The notes under the pieces: model-generated | The model's input: only the letters and a program-made list of their open reading frames with translations | Database searches by the model: none | Told to the model about the DNA's origin: nothing | DNA from: Stappia sp. 28M-7 | Lineage (GTDB): Bacteria > Pseudomonadota > Alphaproteobacteria > Rhizobiales > Stappiaceae | DNA length: 64,000 nt | Assembly: GCF_014252955.1 (NCBI RefSeq) | Contig: NZ_JACMIA010000001.1 | Location: 3,246,258 to 3,310,257 of the forward strand | Direction: 5' to 3' | Made by a program: the position numbers and the translations under genes | Shown here: piece by piece, positions 8,938 to 17,783 of the stretch | Numbering within the stretch: the first letter of the stretch is position 1 | Layout: each line of letters opens with the position of its first letter

Positions 8938-10734
8938 TCAGGCTTCGCCGGCGGGCAGAGCCACACTCTCGTCGCCGAGGGTCTGGTTGCGGCCCGACGC
9001 CTTGGCCGCGAACAGCGCGGCATCGGCACGGCTGCGCACCGTGTCCACGCTCTTGCCGCCGCGATTGTCGGCCATGCCGATGGACACGGTAATGGTGCCG
9101 AGGATCCGCCCGGCATGGGAGAGCGTCAGCGTTGCCATGCGCGTGCGGATGTGCTCGGCGATCCGGTAAGCCTCCTCCTTCGAGACCTTCGGCAGCAGCA
9201 CCGCGAACTCCTCGCCGCCGAAGCGATAGCACACGCCCCGGTCGCTGACGATGTCGGTGAGAATGCCGCCCACGGTCTGCAGCACCGTGTCGCCCGCATC
9301 GTGACCGAACTCGTCGTTGAACCGCTTGAAGTGGTCGATATCGATCACGAAGCAGGTCAGCTCCGGCTCCCCCTCCTCGCGCGCCCAGCACGCCAGCGCC
9401 TCGTCGAGGGACCGGCGGTTGAGCAGGCCGGTCAGCGGATCGCGCACCGCCAGCCGGGTCAAGCGCTCGCGCAGCTGCAGGTTGGCCACCGCCAGCGCGA
9501 CGTTTTCGCCGATCATGCCGAGATAGGCCTGATACTCGCGGATCGTCCCCGGATTGCCCGACACGTCGGCAAAGGACAGCAGGCCGAGCGTGTCGCCATG
9601 GGCGCTCAAGGGAATGCACAGGATCGAGTCGGATGCCTTCGCCAGATGCCGGCACTCCACGTCATCATGCTTGCTGGTGCTGTGATGCGGCTGGCCGCGG
9701 CGCAGGCCCCAGCACTCTTCCGGGCTGAAGTTCGCCGCCATCTCGTCCGGCAGCTGCCAGGCCCCCAGCCGGGACAATTCGGTGTTGGCTTCATTGCGCA
9801 CGAACAGGGCGCCGCCGAGCTCGGGGAAGATCTGCGGCGAGAACCGCCCCACCACCTCGGCGATCTCCGGCACCCTCTGGCAGGCCTGCATCCGGTGCAT
9901 CATCTGCAGGATCAGGTCCTTCATCTTCAGGTCGCGGCGACGCTCGGCGTCGAGCCGCTCGCGCTCCAGTCCGTTTTCCCGGAAGACACGGATCGCCGAG
10001 GTCAGCTCGCCGATCTCGTCGCTGCGCCCGTCATGCGGCACCTCGACGGCGAAGTCCTGGGTCGCCAGCCGCTTGACGATGCCGGTCATCTGGGTGAGCG
10101 GCACGGAGACCCTCCGCCGCAGCACGAAATAGAGCACGGCGAGGAACACCACCGCCGTAAGCGCAAGGAGAACGCGGGCGATCATGCCCAGCCAGTCGGC
10201 CCAGATCTGCGCCCGCTGAAGCTCGAGGCCGGTGCGCTGGTCCACCATGGTGCGGAAGCGCTCCACATCGCCGACCAGGCGCACATGCTGGCTGTAGTGC
10301 TCGTCGCCGAACAAGGCATCGCGCGCAGCCTGCACGTTGCCCGAGCGGTAGGTCTCGACGGCGGTTGTCTCGATCTCCTCCAGCCGATCGACGGTCGCCG
10401 CGATCCGCTCCAGCAGCTCCAATTCCTCGCCGCTCGCCCCGAGGCTTCCGGCGTGGCGCGCCAGCGCCTCGAACCGGTGCTCCTCTTCGTTCACCCGCTC
10501 GAAGACCGCCAGATGCGCCGGATCGTCCCGCATCACGTAAAGCCGCGCCTCGTCGGTGCGCAACTCGGCGTCGACCTCCAGCTGCGCGCCGAGATCGTTC
10601 AGCGCCATGTGCACTTCCACCGAGCGCCGCTCGGCCGCGGCCATGCGGTCGGACACGATGAAGGCAATTCCGGACAGGGCAGTGAGCAGGAGCGTCACCG
10701 CATAGGCCAGATTGGTGATGGTGCTGATCTTCAT
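8938..10734 (-). CDS. Membrane diguanylate cyclase with HAMP, GAF and GGDEF domains
   Basis: A 598-residue inner-membrane enzyme predicted to make cyclic di-GMP. Order: TM1 at about 5-27; a ~160-residue periplasmic four-helix-bundle-like segment; TM2 near 190-212 ([18 protein letters not shown]); HAMP with [14 protein letters not shown]; a GAF-like region ([19 protein letters not shown] to [19 protein letters not shown]); then GGDEF starting at [17 protein letters not shown], with the active site [12 protein letters not shown] intact. The residues before GGEEF read SDRGVCYRF, so the RxxD inhibitory site seems to be missing. I chose MKISTITN as start; an ATG 13 codons upstream is possible. The nearby flagellar genes make a motility role plausible. 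Confidence 0.9.
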   Translation of the reverse strand: MKISTITNLAYAVTLLLTALSGIAFIVSDRMAAAERRSVEVHMALNDLGAQLEVDAELRTDEARLYVMRDDPAHLAVFERVNEEEHRFEALARHAGSLGASGEELELLERIAATVDRLEEIETTAVETYRSGNVQAARDALFGDEHYSQHVRLVGDVERFRTMVDQRTGLELQRAQIWADWLGMIARVLLALTAVVFLAVLYFVLRRRVSVPLTQMTGIVKRLATQDFAVEVPHDGRSDEIGELTSAIRVFRENGLERERLDAERRRDLKMKDLILQMMHRMQACQRVPEIAEVVGRFSPQIFPELGGALFVRNEANTELSRLGAWQLPDEMAANFSPEECWGLRRGQPHHSTSKHDDVECRHLAKASDSILCIPLSAHGDTLGLLSFADVSGNPGTIREYQAYLGMIGENVALAVANLQLRERLTRLAVRDPLTGLLNRRSLDEALACWAREEGEPELTCFVIDIDHFKRFNDEFGHDAGDTVLQTVGGILTDIVSDRGVCYRFGGEEFAVLLPKVSKEEAYRIAEHIRTRMATLTLSHAGRILGTITVSIGMADNRGGKSVDTVRSRADAALFAAKASGRNQTLGDESVALPAGEA

Positions 10735-10880
10735 GGGACGTACCGGGAGGCTGGCGACACGGGATCTCGCCATAGCACCAGCAGTCTAACCGAAAAACCG
10801 CCGATCGCCCCCCAAGGGCCGTTCCTGGCGATTTCGGCAGCAATCGGAAGCTTTTTTCGCCGCGAGCGGCAGAACGATCA

Positions 10881-10910
10881 CAGGCCGGAGCGGCACGGCG
10901 CTCCGGCCTG
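10881..10910. terminator. 12-bp stem-loop after the metallo-hydrolase gene
   Basis: caggccggagcg at 10881-10892 pairs with cgctccggcctg at 10899-10910. It lies 7 bp past the stop of the leftward gene at 10917 but has no T tract, so it may act as a 3' stabilising stem and not as a true intrinsic terminator. Confidence 0.45.
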
Positions 10911-10916
10911 TCGATC

Positions 10917-11888
10917 TCAAGAGGCGGGAACGTAGCGCCAGGCGCCGTCCTTGGCCTCCGCCCGGCCGACGCCCGGCCAGGGCAGGTGGTAGCCGATGAG
11001 CAACAGCTCGTCGGTCGCCGCCCGGTCGAGCAGCTGCTTGCGCGTTGCCGCCGCAACCTCCGGCAGCTGGTCGGTGCTCGGCTGCCAGTCGGGCCGCGCG
11101 AAGGACACCGCCGGATGCGTCAGCGCATCGCCCAGCACCAGCAGCTGCTGTCCGCCATCCTCCACCAGAACCGACATGTGGCCCGGCGTGTGGCCCGGCG
11201 TCGCGATCATCGTCACACCCGATACGACGGCGTGGTCCGCACCGACGCGCTCGGTCTTTTCCGCCACCGCACCGAGATTGCGCTGCGCGCCGAGCGCGAA
11301 GGAATGCAGCTCTTCCGGATTGCCGGAGATGAAATCCGGATCCATCCAGAAATCCCATTCCGCCGCGCCGATCAGATAGCGGGCATTGGGGAAGCGCTCG
11401 CTCTCGTCGAAATCGTCGATGATTCCCCACACGTGATCGGGATGCCCATGGGTCAACACCACATGCGTCACCGCCTCGCGGTCGATCCCGGCCTCGTCGA
11501 AGCTGTCGGCGAGCTGGCCGGCGGTCTCGAAGAAGTTCATCCCCGCGCCCGTATCGACCAGCACCAGGGCATCGCCCCGGCGGATCAGCGTGATGTTGAG
11601 CGCGCTGGCCCGTGTATTCGGATCATCGCCATTCGCCTGCAGGAAGGCAGAGCGCTCGGCCTCCGGCACGTTGGAAGCAACCGTCGAGGCCGGCAGCGAC
11701 AGCCCGCCGTCGCTGAGCACGATGATCTCGCTGTCGCCGAGCTGGAAGGAATGCGCCTTCGGCTCCGCCCGGGCGCGTGTGGCGGCCATTGGAACAGCCA
11801 GCCCTGCGCCGGTCAGAATCAGTCCGGTGCGAAGCGTTGCCGGCGCGGCCAGTCCGCCGCCCAGAAATGCACGTCTTGAAAAGCTCAC
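10917..11888 (-). CDS. Tat-exported MBL-fold metallo-hydrolase
   Basis: A 323-residue periplasmic metallo-beta-lactamase-fold hydrolase. The N-terminus MSFSRRAFLGGGLAAPATL is a twin-arginine signal. The metal-binding motif THGHPDH is at about residues 146-152, followed by a GHTPGH histidine (IATPGHTPGHMSVL) and VLGDAL. The start is taken as GTG at 11886-11888: it has gggagg seven bases upstream and puts SRR at the right place; the ATG five codons earlier overlaps that ribosome site. Family members include quorum-quenching lactonases and other hydrolases; the substrate cannot be read from sequence. It stands alone, with rpsD upstream on the same strand. Confidence 0.87.
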   Translation of the reverse strand: MSFSRRAFLGGGLAAPATLRTGLILTGAGLAVPMAATRARAEPKAHSFQLGDSEIIVLSDGGLSLPASTVASNVPEAERSAFLQANGDDPNTRASALNITLIRRGDALVLVDTGAGMNFFETAGQLADSFDEAGIDREAVTHVVLTHGHPDHVWGIIDDFDESERFPNARYLIGAAEWDFWMDPDFISGNPEELHSFALGAQRNLGAVAEKTERVGADHAVVSGVTMIATPGHTPGHMSVLVEDGGQQLLVLGDALTHPAVSFARPDWQPSTDQLPEVAAATRKQLLDRAATDELLLIGYHLPWPGVGRAEAKDGAWRYVPAS

Positions 11889-12014
11889 GGCGCATCCTCC
11901 CATTTTTCGACATCATATTCGAACCAAGGAATATGAAAAGCCGAAAGCGGATGCGGATGCGGATGCCGGGAGTGATGGAGAAGGGAATCACCCCGCGCGG
12001 AAAACACTGGGCGT

Positions 12015-12046
12015 AAAAACAAAGGGGCGCGCCGATGGCGCGCCCC
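12015..12046 (-). terminator. Terminator after rpsD
   Basis: ggggcgcgcc (12024-12033) and ggcgcgcccc (12037-12046) form a perfect 10-bp stem with a 3-base loop. In the leftward direction it is followed by tttgttttt. A strong intrinsic terminator for rpsD. Confidence 0.9.
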
Positions 12047-12075
12047 TCAAAGGCCTGGCGGTCCTTGTCAAAAAA

Positions 12076-12693
12076 TCAACGCGAGTAGAACTCGACGATG
12101 AGGTTCGGCTCCATCTGAACCGGGTACGGCACGTCGCTCAGCGTCGGGACGCGCGAGAAGGTCGCGGTCATCTTGCTGTGGTCGGCGGTGACGTAGTCCG
12201 GCACATCGCGCTCCGCCAGCTGGACTGACTCGAGCACGGTGACGAGCTGACGCGACTTCTCGCGAACCTCGATCAGGTCGCCCGGGTTGCAACGGTAGCT
12301 CGCGATGTTGACGCGGCGGCCGTTGACCTTGACGTGACCGTGGTTGATGAACTGGCGGGCGGCGAAGACGGTCGGAACGAACTTCGCGCGGTAGATCACC
12401 GCGTCGAGACGGCGCTCGAGCAGGCCGATCAGGTTCTCCGAGGTGTCACCCTTCATCCGCGAGGCTTCCACGTAGATCTTGTGGAACTGCTTCTCGGAGA
12501 TGTTGCCGTAGTAGCCCTTGAGCTTCTGCTTGGCGCGCAGCTGCACGCCGAAGTCGGAGAGCTTGCCCTTGCGGCGCTGGCCGTGCTGGCCCGGGCCGTA
12601 CTCGCGGCGGTTGGCCGGAGACTTCGGACGACCCCAGATGTTTTCGCCCATCCGGCGGTCAATCTTGTACTTTACACCATGGCGCTTCGACAT
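12076..12693 (-). CDS. rpsD: 30S ribosomal protein S4
   Basis: A 205-residue S4, a primary 16S rRNA binding protein of the small subunit. The start [26 protein letters not shown] is the usual alphaproteobacterial S4 beginning, and the S4 RNA-binding domain is clear: [16 protein letters not shown], then [22 protein letters not shown]. As in other Hyphomicrobiales it stands apart from the main ribosomal operons. The C-terminus [15 protein letters not shown] is standard. Its 195 bp upstream gap contains its promoter region and the murI terminator. Confidence 0.98.
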   Translation of the reverse strand: MSKRHGVKYKIDRRMGENIWGRPKSPANRREYGPGQHGQRRKGKLSDFGVQLRAKQKLKGYYGNISEKQFHKIYVEASRMKGDTSENLIGLLERRLDAVIYRAKFVPTVFAARQFINHGHVKVNGRRVNIASYRCNPGDLIEVREKSRQLVTVLESVQLAERDVPDYVTADHSKMTATFSRVPTLSDVPYPVQMEPNLIVEFYSR

Positions 12694-12819
12694 GCGCGGT
12701 TCCCTCGTTGTGTTTGCATTCTTGCAAGGAAACGCGACCTCCTCTCCTCATTTCCCGTAATTGGAAAATCAGGCGACAGGATCCCCGGCCAACAGCGCCG
12801 GCGCGGGGCTCCACGGTAG

Positions 12820-12852
12820 CGTGAAATGCAAAGCGGGCCGACTGGGCCCGCA
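12820..12852 (-). terminator. Likely terminator after murI
   Basis: gcgggcc (12833-12839) pairs with ggcccgc (12845-12851); leftward it is followed by tttgcatttc. The stem is short and the T tract broken, so this is a moderate candidate between murI and rpsD. Confidence 0.55.
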
Positions 12853-12888
12853 AAGCGAGAGGATGCCTACTCCAAAGCCGTCTTCGAG

Positions 12889-13710
12889 TCAAACGCTCGA
12901 TGCCGCCTCCTGGCCGGAAATCGCCAGCGTTTCCGCCGAAAGCAGCTCCAGCACCGCAGACAGGTCGCGGCCCGAGGTGGCAAGCGCCCGCGCCGGCGCG
13001 CCAGCGCCCCCCTCGCCGGTCGCCGCCCCGCTGGCGAGCAGAACGTCGCGCAGGCGCCGGGCGATGGCGGGCGCCGGATCGAGCCAGTCCACCGGCCACG
13101 GCGCGATCTGCGCCATGCGCGGCGCCAGCAGCGGGAAATGCGTGCAGGCAAGCACCACCACATCGGTGCGCCGGCCGTTCTTTTCCACGAAACAGGGAGC
13201 GATCTCGGCCGCCAGAACCGCCGGATCGAGATGCCCGCGCAGCAAGGCCTCCTCGGCAAGGCCGGCAAGCTGCCGCGCCCCCACCAAAGTGATCGCAACA
13301 TCCGGCGCGAAGCGGTGGATCAGGTCGAACGTGTAGTCGCGCGTGACCGTGCCAGGCGTTGCCAGCACGCTGACGAGGCCCGAGCGCGTGCGCTCCGCCG
13401 CCGGCTTGATCGCCGGCACGGTGCCGACGACGGGTATGTCGAGAGCAGCCCGCAAGGGCGGCAGGACCAGGGTCGAGGCCGTGTTGCAGGCAATGACCAC
13501 CGCCGCCGGGCGCAGCTCGCCGGCAAGCCGTGTCACCACATCGGTGCAGTGGAGGGTGAGCGCCTCGGCCTGCCAGGCGCCATAGGGAAAGCCGGCATCG
13601 TCCGCCGCATAGACCAGCGGCAGGCCCGGCATCAGCCGCCGGATCTCGCGGGCGACCGTGATGCCGCCGATGCCGCTGTCGAAAACGAGGACCGGAGCCG
13701 GTTCCGCCAT
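12889..13710 (-). CDS. murI: Glutamate racemase
   Basis: A 273-residue racemase that makes D-glutamate for peptidoglycan. Motifs: VFDSGIGGITVAREI at residues 9-23, first catalytic cysteine in IACNTASTLVLP, second in LACTHFPLLAP, all in MurI order. The ATG at 13708-13710 follows gggggaaggc, a strong ribosome site, and is preferred over the ATG 11 codons upstream. It lies 46 bp downstream of the TrmJ-like methyltransferase gene and is probably co-transcribed with it. Confidence 0.95.
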   Translation of the reverse strand: MAEPAPVLVFDSGIGGITVAREIRRLMPGLPLVYAADDAGFPYGAWQAEALTLHCTDVVTRLAGELRPAAVVIACNTASTLVLPPLRAALDIPVVGTVPAIKPAAERTRSGLVSVLATPGTVTRDYTFDLIHRFAPDVAITLVGARQLAGLAEEALLRGHLDPAVLAAEIAPCFVEKNGRRTDVVVLACTHFPLLAPRMAQIAPWPVDWLDPAPAIARRLRDVLLASGAATGEGGAGAPARALATSGRDLSAVLELLSAETLAISGQEAASSV

Positions 13711-13756
13711 GCCTTCCCCCGGATCAGGACACGGGCGGGCCAATTTGCCCGCGCCG

Positions 13757-14542
13757 TCAGCCCCGCGGGCGGGTCGAGCGGCCTTCGAGCGCCGCCACCA
13801 CCCCGCGCAGGGTCTTCACTTCCTGATCGGTGAGTGAGGCTTTTTGAAGGATGTTGCGCAGGTTGCGGACGATCGACGGGCGCTTCTCCACCGGGCGGAA
13901 GAAGTTCACCGTGTCGAGCGCGCCTTCCAGATGCTCGAACAGGCGCACGAGGTCTTCCTTGCTGGCCGGGGGGTTCTGCTCCTCGTCGAGACGGAAGGGC
14001 AGCGCCCCGTCATTCGCCTTCAGCCGCCACTCGTAGGCGCAGACCAGGACGGCCTGTGCGATGTTCAGCGAGGCGAAGTCCGGGTCGACCGGCAGGGTGA
14101 CGATCTCGTCGGCAAGCGCCACCTCGTCGTTGTTGAGGCCCCAGCGCTCGCGGCCGAAGAGATAGCCGGTGCGGGTGCCGCTTGCGCCGAGCCGGGTCGT
14201 CGTCACGGCCGCCTCGTCGGGCCCGCGCACCGGCTTGGCGATCTCGCGCGAGCGCGCCGTGGTGGCGAAGACGAAGCCGAGATCGGCAATCGCCGCCTCG
14301 ACGCTGTCGAACACCTGCACGGCCTCGATCACGTGGTCGGCGCGGCTGGCCGCCGCCCGTGCCTTCTCGCTCGGCCAGCCGTCGCGCGGATTGACCAGGC
14401 GCAGGTCGCGCAGGCCGAAATTGGCCATGGCGCGGGCAGCCGTGCCGATGTTCTCGCCGAGCTGCGGCTCGCACAGGATGATGCAGGGCGGGGGCAGGTC
14501 GAGGACCCTGGCCGCCGGGTCGATGGTGGCGTTGCGTGTCAT
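13757..14542 (-). CDS. trmJ: TrmJ-type RNA 2'-O-methyltransferase (SpoU family)
   Basis: A 261-residue SPOUT-class methyltransferase, expected to methylate the 2'-O of residue 32 of tRNA with SAM. Seen: NIGTAARAMANFGLRDLRLV with the conserved Asn-Ile-Gly, FGRERWGLNNDEVALAD (motif 2) and LPVDPDFASLNIAQAVLVCAYE (motif 3, knot and SAM binding). The C-terminal helical extension (LEHLEGALD-like, RNLRNILQKASLTDQEVKTLRGVV) is typical of TrmJ dimers. The start at 14540-14542 fits family length; the in-frame reading to 15418 overlaps the HdeD-like gene and is spurious. Pairing with ttcA nearby is notable: both act at tRNA position 32. Confidence 0.87.
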   Translation of the reverse strand: MTRNATIDPAARVLDLPPPCIILCEPQLGENIGTAARAMANFGLRDLRLVNPRDGWPSEKARAAASRADHVIEAVQVFDSVEAAIADLGFVFATTARSREIAKPVRGPDEAAVTTTRLGASGTRTGYLFGRERWGLNNDEVALADEIVTLPVDPDFASLNIAQAVLVCAYEWRLKANDGALPFRLDEEQNPPASKEDLVRLFEHLEGALDTVNFFRPVEKRPSIVRNLRNILQKASLTDQEVKTLRGVVAALEGRSTRPRG

Positions 14543-14779
14543 GGCGCGCGAGATATCCCAGATTGTCCGGCTTTTCCAGCGCTTGCCGGCCCTCCTCCGC
14601 CGGCAAGGGCAAAAATTCCGTCGAAGCCTCCCCCCGCTTGCGATAACGTCACACTTTCGGAGCGAAAATGCCCGCCGGCAGGGCTCTCGCACGCGCCCCG
14701 CCCCCGCATCTTCCCGCGCTCCGCCGACGGCAGGGCCATGCCCCGCCTCTTTTTGCGCATCCCACGACAGGATCCCGCC

Positions 14780-15349
14780 ATGACCGACGCCCCCTCCCTG
14801 CCCATCACCGAAGCCGTCCGCCAGAAGTGGGGCTGGTTCCTCGCCCTCGGGATCGTGCTTCTCATCGGCGGCATGCTGATGATCGCGCTGCCGCTCGCCA
14901 GCTCCATCGCCGTGACACTGGTCATCGCCATCGTCTTCGCCATCGCCGGCGCGGTGCAGATCTGGCACGCCTTTTCCGTTCCCGGCTGGGGCGGCTTCAT
15001 CTGGAACATCGCGACCGGCGCCATCGCGCTGGCCGGCGGCATCGCCGTCTATGTCAATCCGATGGTGGGCGCGGCCGCGCTGACGCTGGTCGTCGCCGCG
15101 ATCCTGCTCGCGCAGGGCATTGCCCAGGTGCTGCTGGCGCTGAAGGTCCGTCCGCATGACGGCTGGGGCTGGGTGATGTTCGCCGGCATCATCTCGGTGC
15201 TCGCCGGCCTGTGCATCTGGTTCGAGTTCCCCTCCTCCGCCGTCTGGGTGCTCGGACTGCTCGCCGGCGTCTCCGTGCTGATCAACGGCTGGAGCTTCAT
15301 CGCGATTGCGCTCGCCGCACGCACGATCGGCAAGCGCCTCTCGTCCTGA
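14780..15349 (+). CDS. HdeD family membrane protein
   Basis: A 189-residue inner-membrane protein with six hydrophobic segments arranged as three hairpins (first WFLALGIVLLIGGMLMIALP; last LGLLAGVSVLINGWSFIAIAL). The repeating Gly-rich helices and final INGWSFIAIALAAR are characteristic of HdeD, named for acid resistance in E. coli; its role here is unknown. The ATG at 14780 follows caggatcccgcc. The gene is isolated: divergent from the methyltransferase (237 bp gap with no recognised signal) and convergent with the histidine kinase. Confidence 0.83.
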   Translation: MTDAPSLPITEAVRQKWGWFLALGIVLLIGGMLMIALPLASSIAVTLVIAIVFAIAGAVQIWHAFSVPGWGGFIWNIATGAIALAGGIAVYVNPMVGAAALTLVVAAILLAQGIAQVLLALKVRPHDGWGWVMFAGIISVLAGLCIWFEFPSSAVWVLGLLAGVSVLINGWSFIAIALAARTIGKRLSS

Positions 15350-15424
15350 GACGGCAGAGGCCGGAACCAGACGGAACGAAGTGAGATGAGGACCGGGAGG
15401 TCGCCGACAAGCCGCCAAGAGCGG

Positions 15425-16849
15425 TTATTCGGCGGCCTCCACCATGTTCGGCAGGCGCGCCACGCCGGGCATGAAGTCGATGCGGAACTCCGAGCCGCGA
15501 CCCGGCTCGCTCACCGCATCGATGTCCCAGCCGTGGCGGCGGGCAATCGCCTGGCAGATGGCAAGGCCCATGCCGGTGCCGGCATAGCGGTCGCGAGAAT
15601 GCAGCCGGCGGAAGGGTTCGAACACCTGCGCCTTGTGCTGCATGTCGAAGCCGATGCCATTGTCGCGGATGACGATGCCGGCGGTCGCCCCGTTGCCGAG
15701 CCGTTCTGCCAGCACCTCAACGACCGGCGGCCGGTCGGGATGACTGAACTTGATGGCATTGCCGATCAGGTTCTGGAACAGCTGCTCCAGGAATACCGCA
15801 TCGCCCGAGAGCACCGCATCGGGGTGATGCAGCACGACCTGAGCCCCGTTCTCGCGGATCAGCTCGGACAGGCTGTCGCGGACGCGCTCGACCAGCTGCT
15901 CCAGAGGCACCGCTTCATGCGACAGTTCGCGATCGGAGGCCGCCGAATAGTTCAGCAGGTTGGAGATCAGCGTCTTCGCCCGCCCGGCCGAGGCCTTCAT
16001 CACATTGGCCGCGTAATCGATGGTCTCGCGGTCCTTGTTGGCGACGCCCTCCAGCAGCAGGTCGCTGAACACGGTGATCTTGCGCACCGGCTCCTTGAGG
16101 TCGTGCGAGGCGAGATTGTTGAACTGGGTCAGCCGCTCATTGGCGGCAAGAAGGTCGGCATTGGCCTGCGCCAATTCGCTGGTGCGCTCGGCCACGCGCT
16201 TCTCCAGCTGCGTCTGCAGCCGCATCAGCCGGCTGCGGTCGCGCAGCAGCAGCAACCCCATGGACACACCGGCAACCAGCAGGCCGACGATCAGCGCCAG
16301 CACCAGGTCCACCGTGCGCTTCAGCGCCGCCCGCTGGCGCGAGGCGGCATCAAGCTGCAGGCGGTAAACGGCGGAGCGGAACGAATCGATGGTCGCCTGC
16401 AGACCGAGGAAGTCGCTGCGCAGCTTGCGCGCGGCCAGGACATCACCCGCGGCGATGGACGGCATCAGGGGATCGGCGGCGCGCAGCACCGCCTCCAGCT
16501 CGCCCATCAACGGCACCGAGCCGTTGACCCGCACCAGCTCATGACCTGCCTCGCCCTCGTCGAGCCGCATGGCACGGCTCCACAGGATGTCGAACCGCGA
16601 GGTCACTTCCTGGCTGTTGAGCGCGCCGCCGTCATGGACGATCATCTTGTTGAGCGCGTGCATCAGGTCCTGATACTCGACCCCCAGCTGGGCCGTGTAC
16701 CAGATCAGGCTCTGACGGTATTCGGAGCGGTCCTCGCTGTTCTGGCGATTGAGCGTCGAGACCACGAAGAAAAGCGACGCGCTGATGATGGTGACCCCGA
16801 TCATCAGAAACACGTAAAGCGTCCGCACCCATCTTGCGCTGAGATCCAT
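15425..16849 (-). CDS. Membrane sensor histidine kinase
   Basis: A 474-residue kinase. TM1 is at about 10-31 and TM2 at about 178-200, flanking a ~145-residue periplasmic helical sensor with no recognised ligand site. A coiled coil (LQTQLEKRVAERTSELAQANADLLAANERL) leads to the H-box NNLASHDLKEPVRKI, which carries the phosphorylated His in a phytochrome-kinase-like HDLKEP motif. The ATPase core has LFQNLIGNAIKFSHP (N), DNGIGFD (G1) and GTGMGLAICQAIARRHGW (G2). No receiver domain, and no response regulator gene nearby. It is 103 bp downstream of a small periplasmic protein gene on the same strand, which may be its sensory partner. Confidence 0.92.
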   Translation of the reverse strand: MDLSARWVRTLYVFLMIGVTIISASLFFVVSTLNRQNSEDRSEYRQSLIWYTAQLGVEYQDLMHALNKMIVHDGGALNSQEVTSRFDILWSRAMRLDEGEAGHELVRVNGSVPLMGELEAVLRAADPLMPSIAAGDVLAARKLRSDFLGLQATIDSFRSAVYRLQLDAASRQRAALKRTVDLVLALIVGLLVAGVSMGLLLLRDRSRLMRLQTQLEKRVAERTSELAQANADLLAANERLTQFNNLASHDLKEPVRKITVFSDLLLEGVANKDRETIDYAANVMKASAGRAKTLISNLLNYSAASDRELSHEAVPLEQLVERVRDSLSELIRENGAQVVLHHPDAVLSGDAVFLEQLFQNLIGNAIKFSHPDRPPVVEVLAERLGNGATAGIVIRDNGIGFDMQHKAQVFEPFRRLHSRDRYAGTGMGLAICQAIARRHGWDIDAVSEPGRGSEFRIDFMPGVARLPNMVEAAE

Positions 16850-16952
16850 GGCCGCCGTCTCGCTCCCGTCTCGCTCGCCCGCGCATGACGCAGGGCCAGT
16901 CGTGAAGCTTACAGCCGGGAAACAGGCGAGGAAAGGCTGATTTCAACCAGAA

Positions 16953-17516
16953 CTATCGAGATCGTGAATCCACTACTATGATTTCGCGGATCTGCCAGAT
17001 CGCACGGGAGTAGTAGAGCTCCTGGCGCAGCTCGTCGTGACCCGACCAGGGATAGATCAGCCAGAGCGGCCCGCGGTCGCGGATGCTCATGTCCTTGCCG
17101 TCCACCCGCATGGCCAGAATCACGTCATAGCCGGCCGCGTCGGAAATCGGGATCTCGACCCGGTAGTTGTTGAGCGCCACCGCCTCGATCCGGTCGCCCT
17201 GCGCGCCCACCCGCTCCAGCAGGTCGCGAAGCAGCGGTCCTTCGAACAGGGTTTCCTCGGCCATCCAGGGCGTTTCGGTGGTGATCGACTTCATGCCGAG
17301 CGCCATCAGCTCACCGCGGGTGAAGCTGACCGGTCCCCCGCCCTCGATCGCCCCGCTCACGACAAGCAGCGTCTGGTCGTGAGCGCGCGCTGCGCCAAGG
17401 CCAGGCAGCAGCACGAGGCCGGCCAGGAGCCCGAGCGCCGCGACGAGACGGCTCAGACCCTTGCGGCCGGCAGCGATCCAGCCGTTCCTCGGTCCCTGTA
17501 TCCGGTCCACTTGCAC
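16953..17516 (-). CDS. Periplasmic molybdopterin-oxidoreductase-fold protein lacking cofactor cysteine
   Basis: A 187-residue exported protein. After a basic start, RLVAALGLLAGLVLLPGLGAARAHD is a signal peptide with an AxA-type cleavage site. The mature part resembles the sulfite-oxidase/SUOX molybdopterin fold (FTRGELMALGMKSI, LFEGPLLRDLLERVGA, VEIPISDAAGYDVILAMRVDGKDM, GPLWLIYPW). No cysteine is present, so the molybdenum ligand is absent and redox catalysis is unlikely. The start is GTG at 17514-17516, with cggagg six bases before it; the long in-frame reading up to 18890 is antisense to icd and spurious. Likely a binding protein for the downstream histidine kinase. Confidence 0.72.
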   Translation of the reverse strand: MQVDRIQGPRNGWIAAGRKGLSRLVAALGLLAGLVLLPGLGAARAHDQTLLVVSGAIEGGGPVSFTRGELMALGMKSITTETPWMAEETLFEGPLLRDLLERVGAQGDRIEAVALNNYRVEIPISDAAGYDVILAMRVDGKDMSIRDRGPLWLIYPWSGHDELRQELYYSRAIWQIREIIVVDSRSR

Positions 17517-17783
17517 CGTCACCCTCCGAATCTTTGACAAGGAGATATGCGACGAATAGGCACTTCTCGCAAGCCGTAGAAGGTTGCATCGCTTGATATG
17601 GTTTCCAGCCGCACGGCGCACGATTGACGAATGGCTGGCTTTCCGTTTTGCCGGCCCTTTGCTATAGGGGCCGCGCGGTCCCTGCGTCCGGCGGCGCCAA
17701 CCGGCAACGGCAGGCGCCCGGCAGGGCCGGACGTATCGGCGCATCACACGCGCAAGCCACCCAAGACGCGAGGTCATCTGCAC

